Of a stretch of 64,000 nucleotides of DNA, positions 1-8,148 are shown in pieces. The DNA is from Nocardia brasiliensis IFM 10847 (GTDB lineage Bacteria; Actinomycetota; Actinomycetes; Mycobacteriales; Mycobacteriaceae): NCBI RefSeq assembly GCF_000710915.1, contig NZ_BAUA01000114.1, positions 1-64,000 of the forward strand. The letters are read 5' to 3'. Position 1 is the stretch's first letter. Each line of letters opens with the position of its first letter. The translations under genes and the position numbers were made by a program. The notes under the pieces are model-generated. The model had not been told where the DNA came from. It ran no database searches and was given only the letters and a program-made list of their open reading frames with translations.

Positions 1-50
1 AATCGAGCAGCGGCGATCATGCCACTCTCGATTTCAGAATGTCAAACCAT

Positions 51-96
51 CTCGGCCGGAGAGGAAATCGGCCGAGGATCGCCTCGGACGAGAGGC
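51..96 (-). terminator. Two small hairpins downstream of micropeptide copy A
   Basis: CTCGGCCG at 51-58 pairs with CGGCCGAG at 69-76, and GCCTC at 81-85 pairs with GAGGC at 92-96. Both lie just past the stop codon of the micropeptide gene at 123-209, read on the minus strand. There is no T-run, so termination is an inference. The second hairpin has a counterpart after the other copy (318-333). Confidence 0.35.
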
Positions 97-122
97 GGGG
101 AGAGCTCAGCCAGCTGGGGAAG

Positions 123-209
123 CTAGATGACCGCGATGATGATGCCGAGGATCACGGTAAGAGCCGCAATGGCAGCACCGGCCATACTTCCAACCACGGG
201 CAGAAGCAT
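123..209 (-). CDS. 28-aa hydrophobic micropeptide, copy A
   Basis: The peptide begins MLLPVVGSMAGAAIAAL and ends in an Ile/Val-rich stretch closing AVI. Almost the whole chain is one membrane-compatible helix with no charged residue. A strong Shine-Dalgarno AGGAGG (214-219) sits 4 nt before the ATG. An almost identical gene lies 240 bp away (363-449): six codons differ, all at third positions, and the amino-acid sequence is unchanged, which argues for real coding under purifying selection. It probably inserts in or acts on a membrane; I do not recognise a family. It is not KdpF-like by sequence. Toxin, signal or membrane-protein subunit are all open. Confidence 0.7.
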   Translation of the reverse strand: MLLPVVGSMAGAAIAALTVILGIIIAVI

Positions 210-317
210 TGTTCCTCCTGTTGTCGGTAGAGCTAGTGATCGCACAGCGGCGGATGTGCCGCTGCCGATATCAGAGATGTCGAACTACCTCGACATTTCA
301 GGAACTTAGCCGAGGTC

Positions 318-333
318 GCCTCACACCGGAGGC
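318..333 (-). terminator. Hairpin downstream of micropeptide copy B
   Basis: GCCTC (318-322), six-base loop, GAGGC (329-333). It sits in the same place relative to copy B as 81-96 does to copy A. No T-run; function inferred from the conserved position only. Confidence 0.3.
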
Positions 334-362
334 AGTTTCACGAACTCGGTTCGAACGGAGTG

Positions 363-449
363 CTAGATGACCGCGATGATGATGCCGAGGATGACGGTAA
401 GCGCAGCAATAGCGGCACCGGCCATACTTCCAACCACGGGCAGCAGCAT
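363..449 (-). CDS. 28-aa hydrophobic micropeptide, copy B
   Basis: Encodes exactly the same 28 residues as the gene at 123-209, with six synonymous third-position differences in 87 nt. The same AGGAGG-4 nt-ATG start is present (AGGAGG at 454-459). Keeping two identical tiny proteins from diverged DNA suggests dosage matters or that both are expressed under different conditions. Upstream, 490-550 shares a short GATCATGCCA stretch with bases near 16-25, hinting that a further copy may lie just beyond the left window edge. Function unknown. Confidence 0.7.
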   Translation of the reverse strand: MLLPVVGSMAGAAIAALTVILGIIIAVI

Positions 450-611
450 TGTTCCTCCTGTTTGTAGGTCGATCCATGGATGACTTAGCGCTGGTGATCA
501 TGCCAACTGTCACGTGGCGCGTGACGATCCGACCCGGCGTGTCGGGAAATTAAACGAAGTCGCCTCGCTCCGGACTTCATTTAAATAGAATATGGCTACT
601 CCATAATTAAC

Positions 612-629
612 TGGTCGGTCGTCCGACCA
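612..629. promoter_or_regulatory. TetR-like palindrome
   Basis: TGGTCGG-TCGT-CCGACCA, a perfect 7-bp inverted repeat with a 4-bp spacer, in an AT-rich stretch (about 545-610) that looks like promoter DNA in this GC-rich context. It resembles TetR-family operators. It could control the micropeptide genes (minus strand) but no TetR gene is in view. Confidence 0.4.
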
Positions 630-670
630 AATCAATGCTCAACCCGCACAACCCAATCCGGCCGATGGCA

Positions 671-707
671 GCACAAGCGGCCGGCCGAGCCCGGCCGGCC
701 GCTGTGC
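671..707. repeat. Long GC-rich hairpin
   Basis: AGCGGCCGGCC (676-686) pairs perfectly with GGCCGGCCGCT (693-703), loop GAGCCC, extended by GCAC/GTGC with one bulged A. An A-run follows on the plus strand rather than a T-run, so it is not a canonical terminator on that strand. Role unknown. Confidence 0.5.
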
Positions 708-984
708 CGACAAAAAAAGGAAAGATGGACGAGTTAGTCGTCCGGGGCGGGCCGACGGCTCCAGCGGGCCGACAGACCCCACGGCGGCACCGCCGAGTCG
801 CGGCCGTGCCCGACTATTGCACGGCCGCAATGAACGGCCACTCACATGGCCGCGAAACAATCCCCGCGGCGGTTCGAATGACCGGTGCCGCCCGTTAGTT
901 CCGGGTGGAATGGTTTGGCGGACAAGGGAAAACAGCGCCGATCACAGATCGGACGTTCTGGACATACGTCGGATGAATACGCGC
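708..984. other. Gene-poor interval
   Basis: Between the hairpin at 671-707 and the end of the MarR gene at 985 I see no convincing gene. The open frames here lack ribosome binding sites and have no recognisable protein character. Confidence 0.5.
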
Positions 985-1416
985 TTACCCCGGATTCACG
1001 GAAACGAGTTCCAGCAGTCGCATGAGGTCCGCATAACGGCGCGCACCGATCCGGGCGCGCAGTTCCTGTTCCGCGCGCGCCTCTTCGGCGCGCACCGACG
1101 CGACGAGTTCCGCGCCGAGCCTGCTGAGCCCGATCAGGATCCGCCTGCGGTCGTCCTGTGCGGCGAGCCGGAAGATGAGACCACGCTCGGCCAGGTAGTC
1201 CGCGTGCCTGGTCGCCGAGGACGGCGCCAGCTGTGACCTGGCCGCAAGCTCGCTCATCGTGATGCCGGTCTCACTGGAGAGATTCGACAGCATCGACCAC
1301 TGATCGGCCGTGAGCTGCCTGGCACACAGTGCTGCGTCCAAGTGACGCAGCCAACCGCGTTCTGCGGCACGCAGCGCACCATGCAGCGTCGAATATCCGC
1401 TTACAATGGTCGTCAT
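985..1416 (-). CDS. MarR-family transcriptional regulator
   Basis: A 143-residue winged-helix protein. The DNA-binding region is about residues 36-105, with helices around MSELAARSQLAPSSATRHAD and a wing near DDRRRILIGLS. Dimerising helices occupy both ends. Start ATG at 1416 chosen because the MarR fold begins there and an AGGAA ribosome site precedes it; the frame stays open further upstream but without MarR-like sequence. It is divergent from the AmiC-like gene at 1469 across only 52 bp, so it probably regulates itself and that gene. Confidence 0.85.
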   Translation of the reverse strand: MTTIVSGYSTLHGALRAAERGWLRHLDAALCARQLTADQWSMLSNLSSETGITMSELAARSQLAPSSATRHADYLAERGLIFRLAAQDDRRRILIGLSRLGAELVASVRAEEARAEQELRARIGARRYADLMRLLELVSVNPG

Positions 1417-1468
1417 TGTTATTTCCTGCCTGCCATGAATTTCGCTCGAACGAGAAGAAGAGTACCGA

Positions 1469-2545
1469 ATGTCAGCGTTCGGCGAGAGCCCCGAGGGCAC
1501 TATCGAGATCCTGAACATCGTTCCGATGCAGGGTCCCGGCGGTATCGTGGCCCCCTCGTGCGACGCGGCGATTTCGCTGGCCGTCGACGAAATCAACCGG
1601 GGCACAGGAATTCTCGGTCGCGAAATTCGTACTACGAATATCGACGGCGGCAGGCCGCCGCACGAGGTGGCGAGCGAGGTTTCCGCCCTGCTCGCGACCG
1701 GAATGGTGGACGCGATCACCGGCTGGCACACCTCCGCCGTGCGGCTGGCAGTGGCGCGAGCGACCGCGAGCCGGGTGCCCTATCTGTTCGCCACCGGACA
1801 CGAGGGCCTGCCGGACGAGCTGCCCGGTGTGCTGATGCTGGGCGAGCATCCGGCGGGACAGACGCTGCCCGCCGTGCACTGGCTGGGCCGCGAGCACGGC
1901 ATCCGGCGCTGGGCGATCATCGGCAACGACTACATCTGGCCGCGGGAATCGGCCAAGGCGATCCGCAACAGCCTGGCCGACCCCGACGCCATCGTGCTCG
2001 AGCGGTTCGTGCCGCTCGGTTCACCCGATTTCGGCGACTTCCTCTCCCATCCGGCGCTGGACCAGGCCCAAGGCGTGATGATCCTGATGGTCGGTGCGGA
2101 CGTGTCCCGGTTCAACCGGCAATTCGCGGCCACCGGCCGCGCGGCCTCGCAACTACGGATCAGCCCGGCGGCGGACGAGAACGTCTTGCTGGCGGGCGGC
2201 CCCGGGGCCAACCACAACTTCTATGTGGCATCCAGCTTTTTCATCGACGAGCGTTCACCGGACGGGCGCGACCGGGTAGCCCGCTATCGCAGACGGCACG
2301 GTGAATTCGCCCCCGCGCTGACCAGTTTCAGCAATATGACCTATGAGGCCATCCACACGCTGGCCGGGCTCGCGCACGCGGTCGGCTCACTGCGCGTGCC
2401 CGAAGTCCTCGGCGCGCTGGACCACGGGGTGATCCTGGAGACCCCCGGCGGCCAGCGCGCCTTTCAAGGCAATCAGGCGATCCAGCACGGTTTCATCGCC
2501 CGCGCCGACGGCGTCGAATTCGACATCGTCGACCGGATCACCTGA
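1469..2545 (+). CDS. AmiC-like periplasmic-binding-protein-fold ligand sensor
   Basis: A 358-residue type I periplasmic-binding fold (Peripla_BP_5/AmiC/urea-amide class). It starts directly with IEILNIVPMQGPGG, has the typical VDEINRGTGILGREI element, and repeats the two-lobe pattern. It has no signal peptide or lipobox, unlike transporter-associated binding proteins, so it is likely cytosolic, like AmiC, which senses amides and controls an antiterminator. No permease or ATPase genes accompany it. Divergent from a MarR regulator. Ligand unknown. Confidence 0.8.
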   Translation: MSAFGESPEGTIEILNIVPMQGPGGIVAPSCDAAISLAVDEINRGTGILGREIRTTNIDGGRPPHEVASEVSALLATGMVDAITGWHTSAVRLAVARATASRVPYLFATGHEGLPDELPGVLMLGEHPAGQTLPAVHWLGREHGIRRWAIIGNDYIWPRESAKAIRNSLADPDAIVLERFVPLGSPDFGDFLSHPALDQAQGVMILMVGADVSRFNRQFAATGRAASQLRISPAADENVLLAGGPGANHNFYVASSFFIDERSPDGRDRVARYRRRHGEFAPALTSFSNMTYEAIHTLAGLAHAVGSLRVPEVLGALDHGVILETPGGQRAFQGNQAIQHGFIARADGVEFDIVDRIT

Positions 2546-2552
2546 CGGCGGA

Positions 2553-3230
2553 TCAGGCCGAGACGAGCGTGTCGAGCACGGAAAGGAACAGGCCGAGGCC
2601 GTCGTCGCTCGGGCCGGTGAGCGGCTCGGTCGCGTGCTCGGGGTGCGGCATCAGGCCGACGATGCGGCCGTCGGCCGAGGCGATGCCCGCGATGCCGCGC
2701 TGCGAACCGTTCGGGTTGTCACCGGCGTAGCGGAAGACCACCCGGCCTTCGCCCTCCAGCTCGTCCAGCACAGCGGTGGACGCCTGGTAGCGGCCCTCAC
2801 CGGATTTGAGCGGGATGAGGATCTGCGCGCCGGCCTCGTAGCGCGAGGTCCACGCGGTAGCCGCCGATTCCACCCGCAGCCACTCGTCGCGGCAGATGAA
2901 GTGCAGACCTTCGTTGCGGGTCAGCGCGCCGGGCAGCAAGCCGGCCTCGCACAGCACCTGAAAACCGTTGCAGATCCCCAGCACCGGCAGGCCGGACTGC
3001 GCCGCGCGCACGACCTCGCCCATCACCGGGGCGAATCGGGCGATCGCGCCGGCACGCAGGTAGTCACCGTAGGAGAAACCGCCCGGCACCACGACCGCGT
3101 CGACCTGCTTCAGATCCGCGTCCGCATGCCACAGGCTGACCGCCTCGGCGCCGGACAACCGCACCGCACGGGCCGCGTCGACATCGTCGAGCGTTCCCGG
3201 AAAGGTGATGACTCCGATCCGCGCCGTCAT
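2553..3230 (-). CDS. purQ: Phosphoribosylformylglycinamidine synthase subunit I (PurQ)
   Basis: Glutaminase subunit of FGAM synthase, step four of de novo purine synthesis; supplies ammonia to PurL with PurS. 225 residues, the normal size. The class I amidotransferase triad is present: Cys87 in GICNGF, His196 and Glu198 in HPEH. The start ATG at 3230 overlaps the purS stop as ATGA, showing translational coupling; a longer start 7 codons upstream is less likely. purL is not in the window. Confidence 0.97.
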   Translation of the reverse strand: MTARIGVITFPGTLDDVDAARAVRLSGAEAVSLWHADADLKQVDAVVVPGGFSYGDYLRAGAIARFAPVMGEVVRAAQSGLPVLGICNGFQVLCEAGLLPGALTRNEGLHFICRDEWLRVESAATAWTSRYEAGAQILIPLKSGEGRYQASTAVLDELEGEGRVVFRYAGDNPNGSQRGIAGIASADGRIVGLMPHPEHATEPLTGPSDDGLGLFLSVLDTLVSA

Positions 3231-3463
3231 GGCAGGCGAACCACCTTCCACTCCTCGATCACGGTGTTGGCCAGCAGCGATTCGGCGATCTGCGCGAGCT
3301 CCGCGTCGCCGACACTGTCGTCGACGTCGAGCTCGAATCGCTTGCCCTGCCGGACATCCGAGATGCCCTCGAATCCCAGGCGCGGGAGTGCACCGACGAT
3401 GGCCTGCCCCTGGGGGTCCAGGATCTCGGCCTTCGGCATCACCTCGACCACGACTCGTGCCAC
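3227..3463 (-). CDS. purS: Phosphoribosylformylglycinamidine synthase subunit PurS
   Basis: 78 residues, the normal PurS size, opening MARVVVEVMPKAEILDPQG and containing the conserved DVRQGK segment. It bridges PurQ and PurL in the FGAM synthase complex. GTG start with GAGGAG just upstream. First gene of a purS-purQ operon. Confidence 0.96.
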   Translation of the reverse strand: MARVVVEVMPKAEILDPQGQAIVGALPRLGFEGISDVRQGKRFELDVDDSVGDAELAQIAESLLANTVIEEWKVVRLP

Positions 3464-3592
3464 GCGTTGCTCCTCAAGTGGGGTGGGGGGTTACCTCAGC
3501 AGCGTAGTTGTGCTGGTTGCCCGCGGCACCTCCGGGGTCGGCCAAATTTCGCGGGCGAGGGCCGCGAACCGCACCGCGCCTAACATGGCGCC

Positions 3593-4237
3593 ATGCGCAT
3601 AGCTCACTTCGGCCACTCCTGCCTACTCGTCGAGCTGCACGGTAAGAAGGTGCTCTTCGATCCCGGCACCTTCTCGCACGGCTTCGAGGGCCTCACCGGC
3701 CTGGACGCGATCGCGATCACCCACCAGCATCCCGACCACATCGACCCGAACCGGATCGAGGCGCTGATCGAGGCCAATCCGGGGGCGCGGCTGCTGGCCG
3801 ATCCGCAGACCGCGCAGCAGCGCGGCGAGCCGTGGGAGGCAGTGCACGCGGGCAACGTGCTCGCACTAGGCGACCTGCGGATCACCGGCGGTGGCGGCAG
3901 GCACGCGGTGATCCATCCGGAGCTGCCCGTGGTCGACAACACCGTCTTCCAACTGGGCACCCCGGACGATCCGGCGCAGCTGGTGCACCCGGGCGACTCG
4001 CTGTGGGTGCCGCCGGTCCCGGTCGGCGTGCTCGCACTGCCCGCGGCCGCGCCGTGGATGCGGCTCAGCGAGGCCGTGGACTACCTGCGCGCGGTGCGTC
4101 CGCGCACCGCGCTGCCCATCCACTACGGCATCATCGAGCCCGCCGCGCAGGGCATCTACTTCGGCAGGCTGGCCGAAATGGGGCCTGCCGAAACAGAATT
4201 CACCGTGGTGGAGCCGGAAGACCAGCGCGAGTTCTAG
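3593..4237 (+). CDS. UlaG-like metallo-beta-lactamase-fold hydrolase
   Basis: 214 residues. The metal-binding motif HxHxDH is seen as H44-Q-H46-P-D48-H49, and further His residues near the C-terminus (PIHYG) complete a dinuclear zinc site. The compact size and the opening MRIAHFGHSCLLVEL match the UlaG/YtnP branch. Substrate unknown; cytosolic. Its stop TAG shares the palindromic CTAG (4234-4237) with the stop of the convergent M20 gene. Confidence 0.9.
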   Translation: MRIAHFGHSCLLVELHGKKVLFDPGTFSHGFEGLTGLDAIAITHQHPDHIDPNRIEALIEANPGARLLADPQTAQQRGEPWEAVHAGNVLALGDLRITGGGGRHAVIHPELPVVDNTVFQLGTPDDPAQLVHPGDSLWVPPVPVGVLALPAAAPWMRLSEAVDYLRAVRPRTALPIHYGIIEPAAQGIYFGRLAEMGPAETEFTVVEPEDQREF

Positions 4238-5607
4238 CGCGCCCGCCGGGCCTGCTCGGCGTAGTCGAGCAGGAACAGCGCCTCGGCCAGGGCCATGTGC
4301 TCGATCTCGCTGGGATCCACGCTCTCGTTCGGCGCGTGGATCAGCGCCTTCGGTTCCTCGACGCCGAGCAGCATGATCTCGGCGGCCGGGTAGGTGTCGG
4401 CGAAGACATTGCACAGCGGAATCGAGCCGCCCTGGCCCTGGGTGGTCGTGGGGCGCCCATAGGAGGCGGTCAGCGCCGCCTCCATCGCCTCGCGCGCCGG
4501 GCCGCCGCTGCTCGATCTGAACGCGGCGCCGACGCCTTCGAGTTCGATGGTGAGCTTCGCGTTCCACGGCGTGTTCGCCTCGAGGTGCGCGACGAGCGCC
4601 TTGTGCGCCTGTTCCGGATCGGTACCGGGCGGGATGCGCAGGTTGAGCCGGGCGCGCGCGGACGGCTGCACCGCGGCGGCCGACCCGACCACCGGCGGCG
4701 CGTCGATGCCGAGCACGGTCAACGCGGGCCGGGCCCACAGCATGTCGGAGACCGTGCCGTCACCGGTGCACTCGACGCCGGGCAACAGGCCTGCGTCGCT
4801 ACGGAATTGGTCTTCCGGGTACTGCACGCCGGTCCAGCGCTGATCGTGCTGCAGGCCCGCCACGGTGGTGTTGCCGTGTTCGTCGCGCAGCGAGGCGAGC
4901 AGGTGGATCAAGGCCGCGAGCGCGTCCGGGGCGGCGCCGCCGAACATGCCGGAATGCAATGGGCTGGTCAAAGTTTCGACAGTCACCACGACATTCACGT
5001 TGCCGCGCAACGTCTCCGTCAGCGTCGGCACCCCCGCGGCGAAGTTACCGCAGTCGCCGATCACGATCGCGTCGGCGCGCAGCAGTTCCGGGTTGGTCTC
5101 GACGAACCGCTCGAGCCCGCCGGTGCCCTGCTCCTCGGATCCCTCGGCGACCACCGTGATGCCCAGCGGCAGGTCCGGTCCCACCGCGCGCAGCGCGGTC
5201 AGGTGCATGACGATATTGCCCTTGCAGTCCGCGCTGCCGCGGCCGTACCAGCGGCCGTCGCGCTCGGTGAGTTCCCAGACCGGCGAGTGCCAGGCGGCGC
5301 CGTCCAGCGGCGGCTGCACGTCGTAGTGGCAGTACAGCAGCACGGTCGGCGCGCCCTCCGGCGCCGGACGCGCGGCGATGACCGCCTTGCTGCCGTCCGG
5401 CGTCTCGTGCAGGCCGACCCTGGTCAACCCCGCCGCGGCGAACGCGTCCGCCACCCACTGCGCGGCACGGTCGCACTCCTCCGGCGGGAACTGCCGTGGG
5501 TCGGCCACCGATTTGAACGAAACCAGTTGTGTCAGATCGGTTTTCGCCTGTGGCATCAGCGCGGCCACGGCCGCGCGCAGTTCGGCGGTACGAGAATCGT
5601 CGGTCAC
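4234..5607 (-). CDS. M20 family dipeptidase/metallopeptidase
   Basis: 457 residues. Zinc-ligand motifs of the M20 (CPG2/PepV-like) family: HYD (H94, D96), GRGSADCKG (D127) and EGSEE (catalytic E158, E159); a dimerisation domain lies between. Cleaves dipeptides or similar small amides in the cytosol. GTG start at 5607 chosen; the frame runs open about 70 codons further, but that part is unlike the family and covers the gadB promoter region. The product probably starts at TDDSRTAEL. Confidence 0.92.
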   Translation of the reverse strand: MTDDSRTAELRAAVAALMPQAKTDLTQLVSFKSVADPRQFPPEECDRAAQWVADAFAAAGLTRVGLHETPDGSKAVIAARPAPEGAPTVLLYCHYDVQPPLDGAAWHSPVWELTERDGRWYGRGSADCKGNIVMHLTALRAVGPDLPLGITVVAEGSEEQGTGGLERFVETNPELLRADAIVIGDCGNFAAGVPTLTETLRGNVNVVVTVETLTSPLHSGMFGGAAPDALAALIHLLASLRDEHGNTTVAGLQHDQRWTGVQYPEDQFRSDAGLLPGVECTGDGTVSDMLWARPALTVLGIDAPPVVGSAAAVQPSARARLNLRIPPGTDPEQAHKALVAHLEANTPWNAKLTIELEGVGAAFRSSSGGPAREAMEAALTASYGRPTTTQGQGGSIPLCNVFADTYPAAEIMLLGVEEPKALIHAPNESVDPSEIEHMALAEALFLLDYAEQARRAR

Positions 5608-5767
5608 CGGTCCACTCTGGCACGAACTGACCGGTCCACCGAGTGAAATATCGCGCAACGGCCGATTCGTGTCGCCGCGCCCCGCACCGCCGTGCGCCAC
5701 GTGTGTGATTCTGGTACCCGAGCGCAGTTCGGTACCAGCACGCGAGCCGACCCTCCGGAGGCAGCCG

Positions 5768-6238
5768 ATGTCCGAGACCCCCGAGTCCGACGACCTGTTC
5801 GCGCTACCCGGCATCGACCGGATCGCGCCGCGGGCCGGTTTCCCGGAGCATGAACTCCGCCCCCAGGTCGCCTACGAGATCGTGCACGACGAGCTGCTGC
5901 TCGACGGCGTCTCGCGGATGAACCTCGCGACCTTCTGCACCACTTGGACCGACGACACGGCGCGCAGGCTGATGGCCGAGTCACTGGACAAGAACATCGT
6001 CGACAAGGACGAGTATCCGCAGACCGCCGAGCTGGAGCGACGCTGCGTGCGAATGATCGCCGATTTGTGGCACTGCCCCGACCCGGCGGGTACGCACGGC
6101 ACCTCGACCACCGGTTCCAGCGAGGCGGCGATGCTCGGCGGCCTGGCCGCCAAGTTCCGCTGGCGGCAACGCGGCGGCACCGGTACACCCAATTTCGTCT
6201 GCGGCCCGGTGCAGGTCTGCTGGGAGAAATTCATTTAG
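5768..6238 (+). pseudogene. gadB: Glutamate decarboxylase, N-terminal fragment (interrupted by prophage)
   Basis: Codes for the first 155 residues of a PLP-dependent glutamate decarboxylase (reads MSETPESDDLF..., with the GTSTTGSSEAAMLGGLA cofactor-binding segment), then runs into phage DNA and stops after one foreign codon. GGAGG precedes the ATG. The catalytic lysine is on the other fragment (57876-58808), so this piece cannot be active. Joining the two through the 14-bp core gives ...CWEKFARYFDVE..., a 465-residue protein, matching the usual GadB length of about 466. Confidence 0.95.
6219..6232. other. attL core
   Basis: GCTGGGAGAAATTC, identical to 57862-57875. It is the junction of host gadB (left) and prophage (right). 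Immediately on the phage side is ATTTAGCG, which is inverted on the other prophage arm (57846-57853). Confidence 0.92.
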
Positions 6239-6282
6239 CGGGACTTATCCGCTGAACTGTGTAAAGGGTCCCTCTCATGTTC

Positions 6283-6528
6283 CTACGGGAGCGTGATCTC
6301 CTCCGGCACGTCGCCGATCGGAACCCACTCAAGCGGGAGAACCTCGGCGCCGGGATCGACCGGCGCAGCCATCAGGTCGGCCGGTACGCCGGGGTGGTCG
6401 TGGACGGGCCACATCGGGCCGGTCGCCATCCACCGCGCGATGTGCCTGAACCTCTCGCCATCGAACGTCCACAGATCCCGGCGGACGTCGCGATAGATTC
6501 CCGGCCGGGTAGGCAGCGCTTCAGCCAT
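6283..6528 (-). CDS. Hypothetical protein, prophage left end
   Basis: 81 residues, rich in Trp/Pro/Arg (IYRDVRRDLWTFDGERF...). No family recognised. Its start overlaps the stop of the XRE-TPR regulator as TGATG, so the two are co-translated and this may be a partner or effector of the regulator. Last gene before attL. Confidence 0.65.
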   Translation of the reverse strand: MAEALPTRPGIYRDVRRDLWTFDGERFRHIARWMATGPMWPVHDHPGVPADLMAAPVDPGAEVLPLEWVPIGDVPEEITLP

Positions 6529-7694
6529 CAGAGGTCCTTGCCCGCCGCGGCGAGCAACGGCCGCAGCTTGTCCGCTGCGATGCGAGCAGGGTGTGTTTGG
6601 ATGGTGTCCAGCGTGAGATCGACGGCCCGACTCTTCCGGAAGTACTCGCGGGAAGCCTCTTTCGCGTTGGCAAGCGCTTCGATCGCCGCGTCCGGCTTCC
6701 CGGCGCTTAGGTAGGCACGGCCCCAGTCAAGCCAGAAGTGTGCTCGACGTTCCTTCGGAAATCCCTCAGGCAGGCGTACCTCTTCGGCGATCTCCATTGC
6801 TTTGCCGATCTCGCCGAGATCAAGCTGCGCGGACATCTCCCATAGCTTGAGGTTGGTCGGGCCGACGACAGTGCCATACGACTGCCGATCGCCGACACGC
6901 TCCGCGAGTGCGCGCGCCTCGGCGAAATGAGTTTCCGCAGTAGCTGTGTCGGTGAACAGTGCGGCAAGCCCTGCCCGGCGCATGTGCAGCGCGCACAACA
7001 CCGCCGCGCCAGATTGATCGTCAGCGAGCGATTCGATTTCAGAGATGGTCCGATCTGCCAGCTGCATCGCTCTTTGCGTCTCGCCCACCCGCGCAAGCGC
7101 CGCCGACTTCACGTACTGGGTGGTCGCGATCAACAGGGGGTCGCCGGATTGAGTCGCAGCCCAGACCATGCGCTCGGTCGCCAACGTGCTCAGGTCGTAG
7201 TGACCTGTCTTGTGCGACAACGTGTTTCCTGCGCGGAACAGAGTGACCAGCAGCTCGTACGCCGGGGCTCCGTCGCGCAGGCCCGCAACAAGAAGTTGGT
7301 CGACGAGTTCCGGCAGTACCTCGGTGATCTTCGTGTACGCCGCAGCGTGACGCCAGCGCCCCACCTGTTCGACCAGGGGTACTAGCCGTTCCAGTGGTTC
7401 CGGGTCGATATCGGGCAGCAGGTCCACAGACGCCACTACCCGACGGACCGTAGGGACGATGACGTCCGCCTGGTCCAACTCGGTGTCTTCACCGCGCTTC
7501 AACACCGACGCGTCGACATTGAGCGCAGACGCGACAATGCCAACCCACATCGCACTCGGAGCTTCCTTGCCGTTCTCGACGTCGGACAGGCGGGACCGAC
7601 TGATTCCGGCGAGGCTCGCTAGCTGTACCTGCGTCAATGTCCTGCGCCGGCGCCAGCGAGTGATGTTCTTGCCGATCGCGGCGTTGTCACTCAT
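6528..7694 (-). CDS. XRE-family regulator with TPR-like helical repeats
   Basis: 388 residues. An N-terminal helix-turn-helix (residues about 8-65: LTQVQLASLAGISRSRLSDV) is followed by about 300 residues of alpha-helical repeats rich in Ala/Glu/Leu, as in Streptomyces and Nocardia XRE-TPR regulators that respond to peptides or protein partners. It lies outside the lysis-lysogeny switch, at the opposite end of the prophage, and diverges from the cargo operon starting at 7888, which it may control. AGGACA repeats upstream (7720-7736) are candidate binding sites. Confidence 0.8.
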   Translation of the reverse strand: MSDNAAIGKNITRWRRRRTLTQVQLASLAGISRSRLSDVENGKEAPSAMWVGIVASALNVDASVLKRGEDTELDQADVIVPTVRRVVASVDLLPDIDPEPLERLVPLVEQVGRWRHAAAYTKITEVLPELVDQLLVAGLRDGAPAYELLVTLFRAGNTLSHKTGHYDLSTLATERMVWAATQSGDPLLIATTQYVKSAALARVGETQRAMQLADRTISEIESLADDQSGAAVLCALHMRRAGLAALFTDTATAETHFAEARALAERVGDRQSYGTVVGPTNLKLWEMSAQLDLGEIGKAMEIAEEVRLPEGFPKERRAHFWLDWGRAYLSAGKPDAAIEALANAKEASREYFRKSRAVDLTLDTIQTHPARIAADKLRPLLAAAGKDL

Positions 7695-7719
7695 GCGTCC
7701 AACGGTAGCACCGAAAAAG

Positions 7720-7736
7720 AGGACATTTACAGGACA
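7720..7736 (-). promoter_or_regulatory. AGGACA direct repeats upstream of the XRE-TPR gene
   Basis: AGGACA at 7720-7725 and 7731-7736, one helical turn (11 bp) apart, 26 bp before the regulator's start codon. The 8-mer GAGGACAT also occurs in the repressor control region (55058-55065). Candidate operator; weak evidence. Confidence 0.3.
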
Positions 7737-7887
7737 GTAGCGCGTTCACCAGGGCTTAACGTCGGATTCGCATCCAGCGACGGACCAGGTGTCGTCCCGG
7801 CGGCCCCCGAGCCACCGGCCCACACGTCGATACCCCCGCCGCTGGGTGCCTCCAACACAACACACCACATCCGAGGGGTATCACCCA

Positions 7888-8148
7888 ATGCCCGCGTTGA
7901 TTCTGCTTGTCTTTCTCGCCCTGGCGCTCGCCTTCGTCGGAGGGATCGGCCTCTACATCAGACCCGGTGACGCCGGCGAGCAGACCTGCCACGCCGCCCC
8001 GCCCGTGCCGCCCGATATCGACGAGGCGCACGAGATCATGCAGGACCTCATCAACTGCGACGTCGACGACTGCGACCGCAAGCGCGCCGCGTGGTGGGTC
8101 CTCGTCGATGCCGGTGAGATCACGCCGGTCGAGGAGGTCAAGCGGTGA
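7888..8148 (+). CDS. Small membrane-anchored protein
   Basis: 86 residues. One hydrophobic segment at residues 4-24 (LILLVFLALALAFVGGIGLY), then a soluble acidic tail with three Cys (CHAAP, CDVDDC). ATG at 7888 chosen so that the transmembrane segment is N-terminal. First gene of a tightly overlapping plus-strand cargo operon (7888-9653); function unknown. Confidence 0.7.
   Translation: MPALILLVFLALALAFVGGIGLYIRPGDAGEQTCHAAPPVPPDIDEAHEIMQDLINCDVDDCDRKRAAWWVLVDAGEITPVEEVKR

Larger units (their letters stand above)
81..465 (-). repeat. Tandem duplication carrying the two micropeptide genes
   Basis: Two units with a period of about 240 bp. Each has a GCCTC-loop-GAGGC hairpin (81-96 and 318-333), the 87-bp peptide gene (123-209 and 363-449) and the same ribosome binding site. 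The text between conserved blocks has diverged widely, so this is an old duplication in which only the coding part and hairpin persisted. Confidence 0.6.

Noticed and set aside
671..707. Rho-independent terminator
   Set aside because: Stem is strong but no T-run follows on either strand; listed only as a hairpin.
3832..5646. Long plus-strand open frame (604 codons)
   Set aside because: Antisense shadow of the M20 peptidase and hydrolase genes; Arg/Gly-rich low-quality protein typical of GC-rich off-frames.
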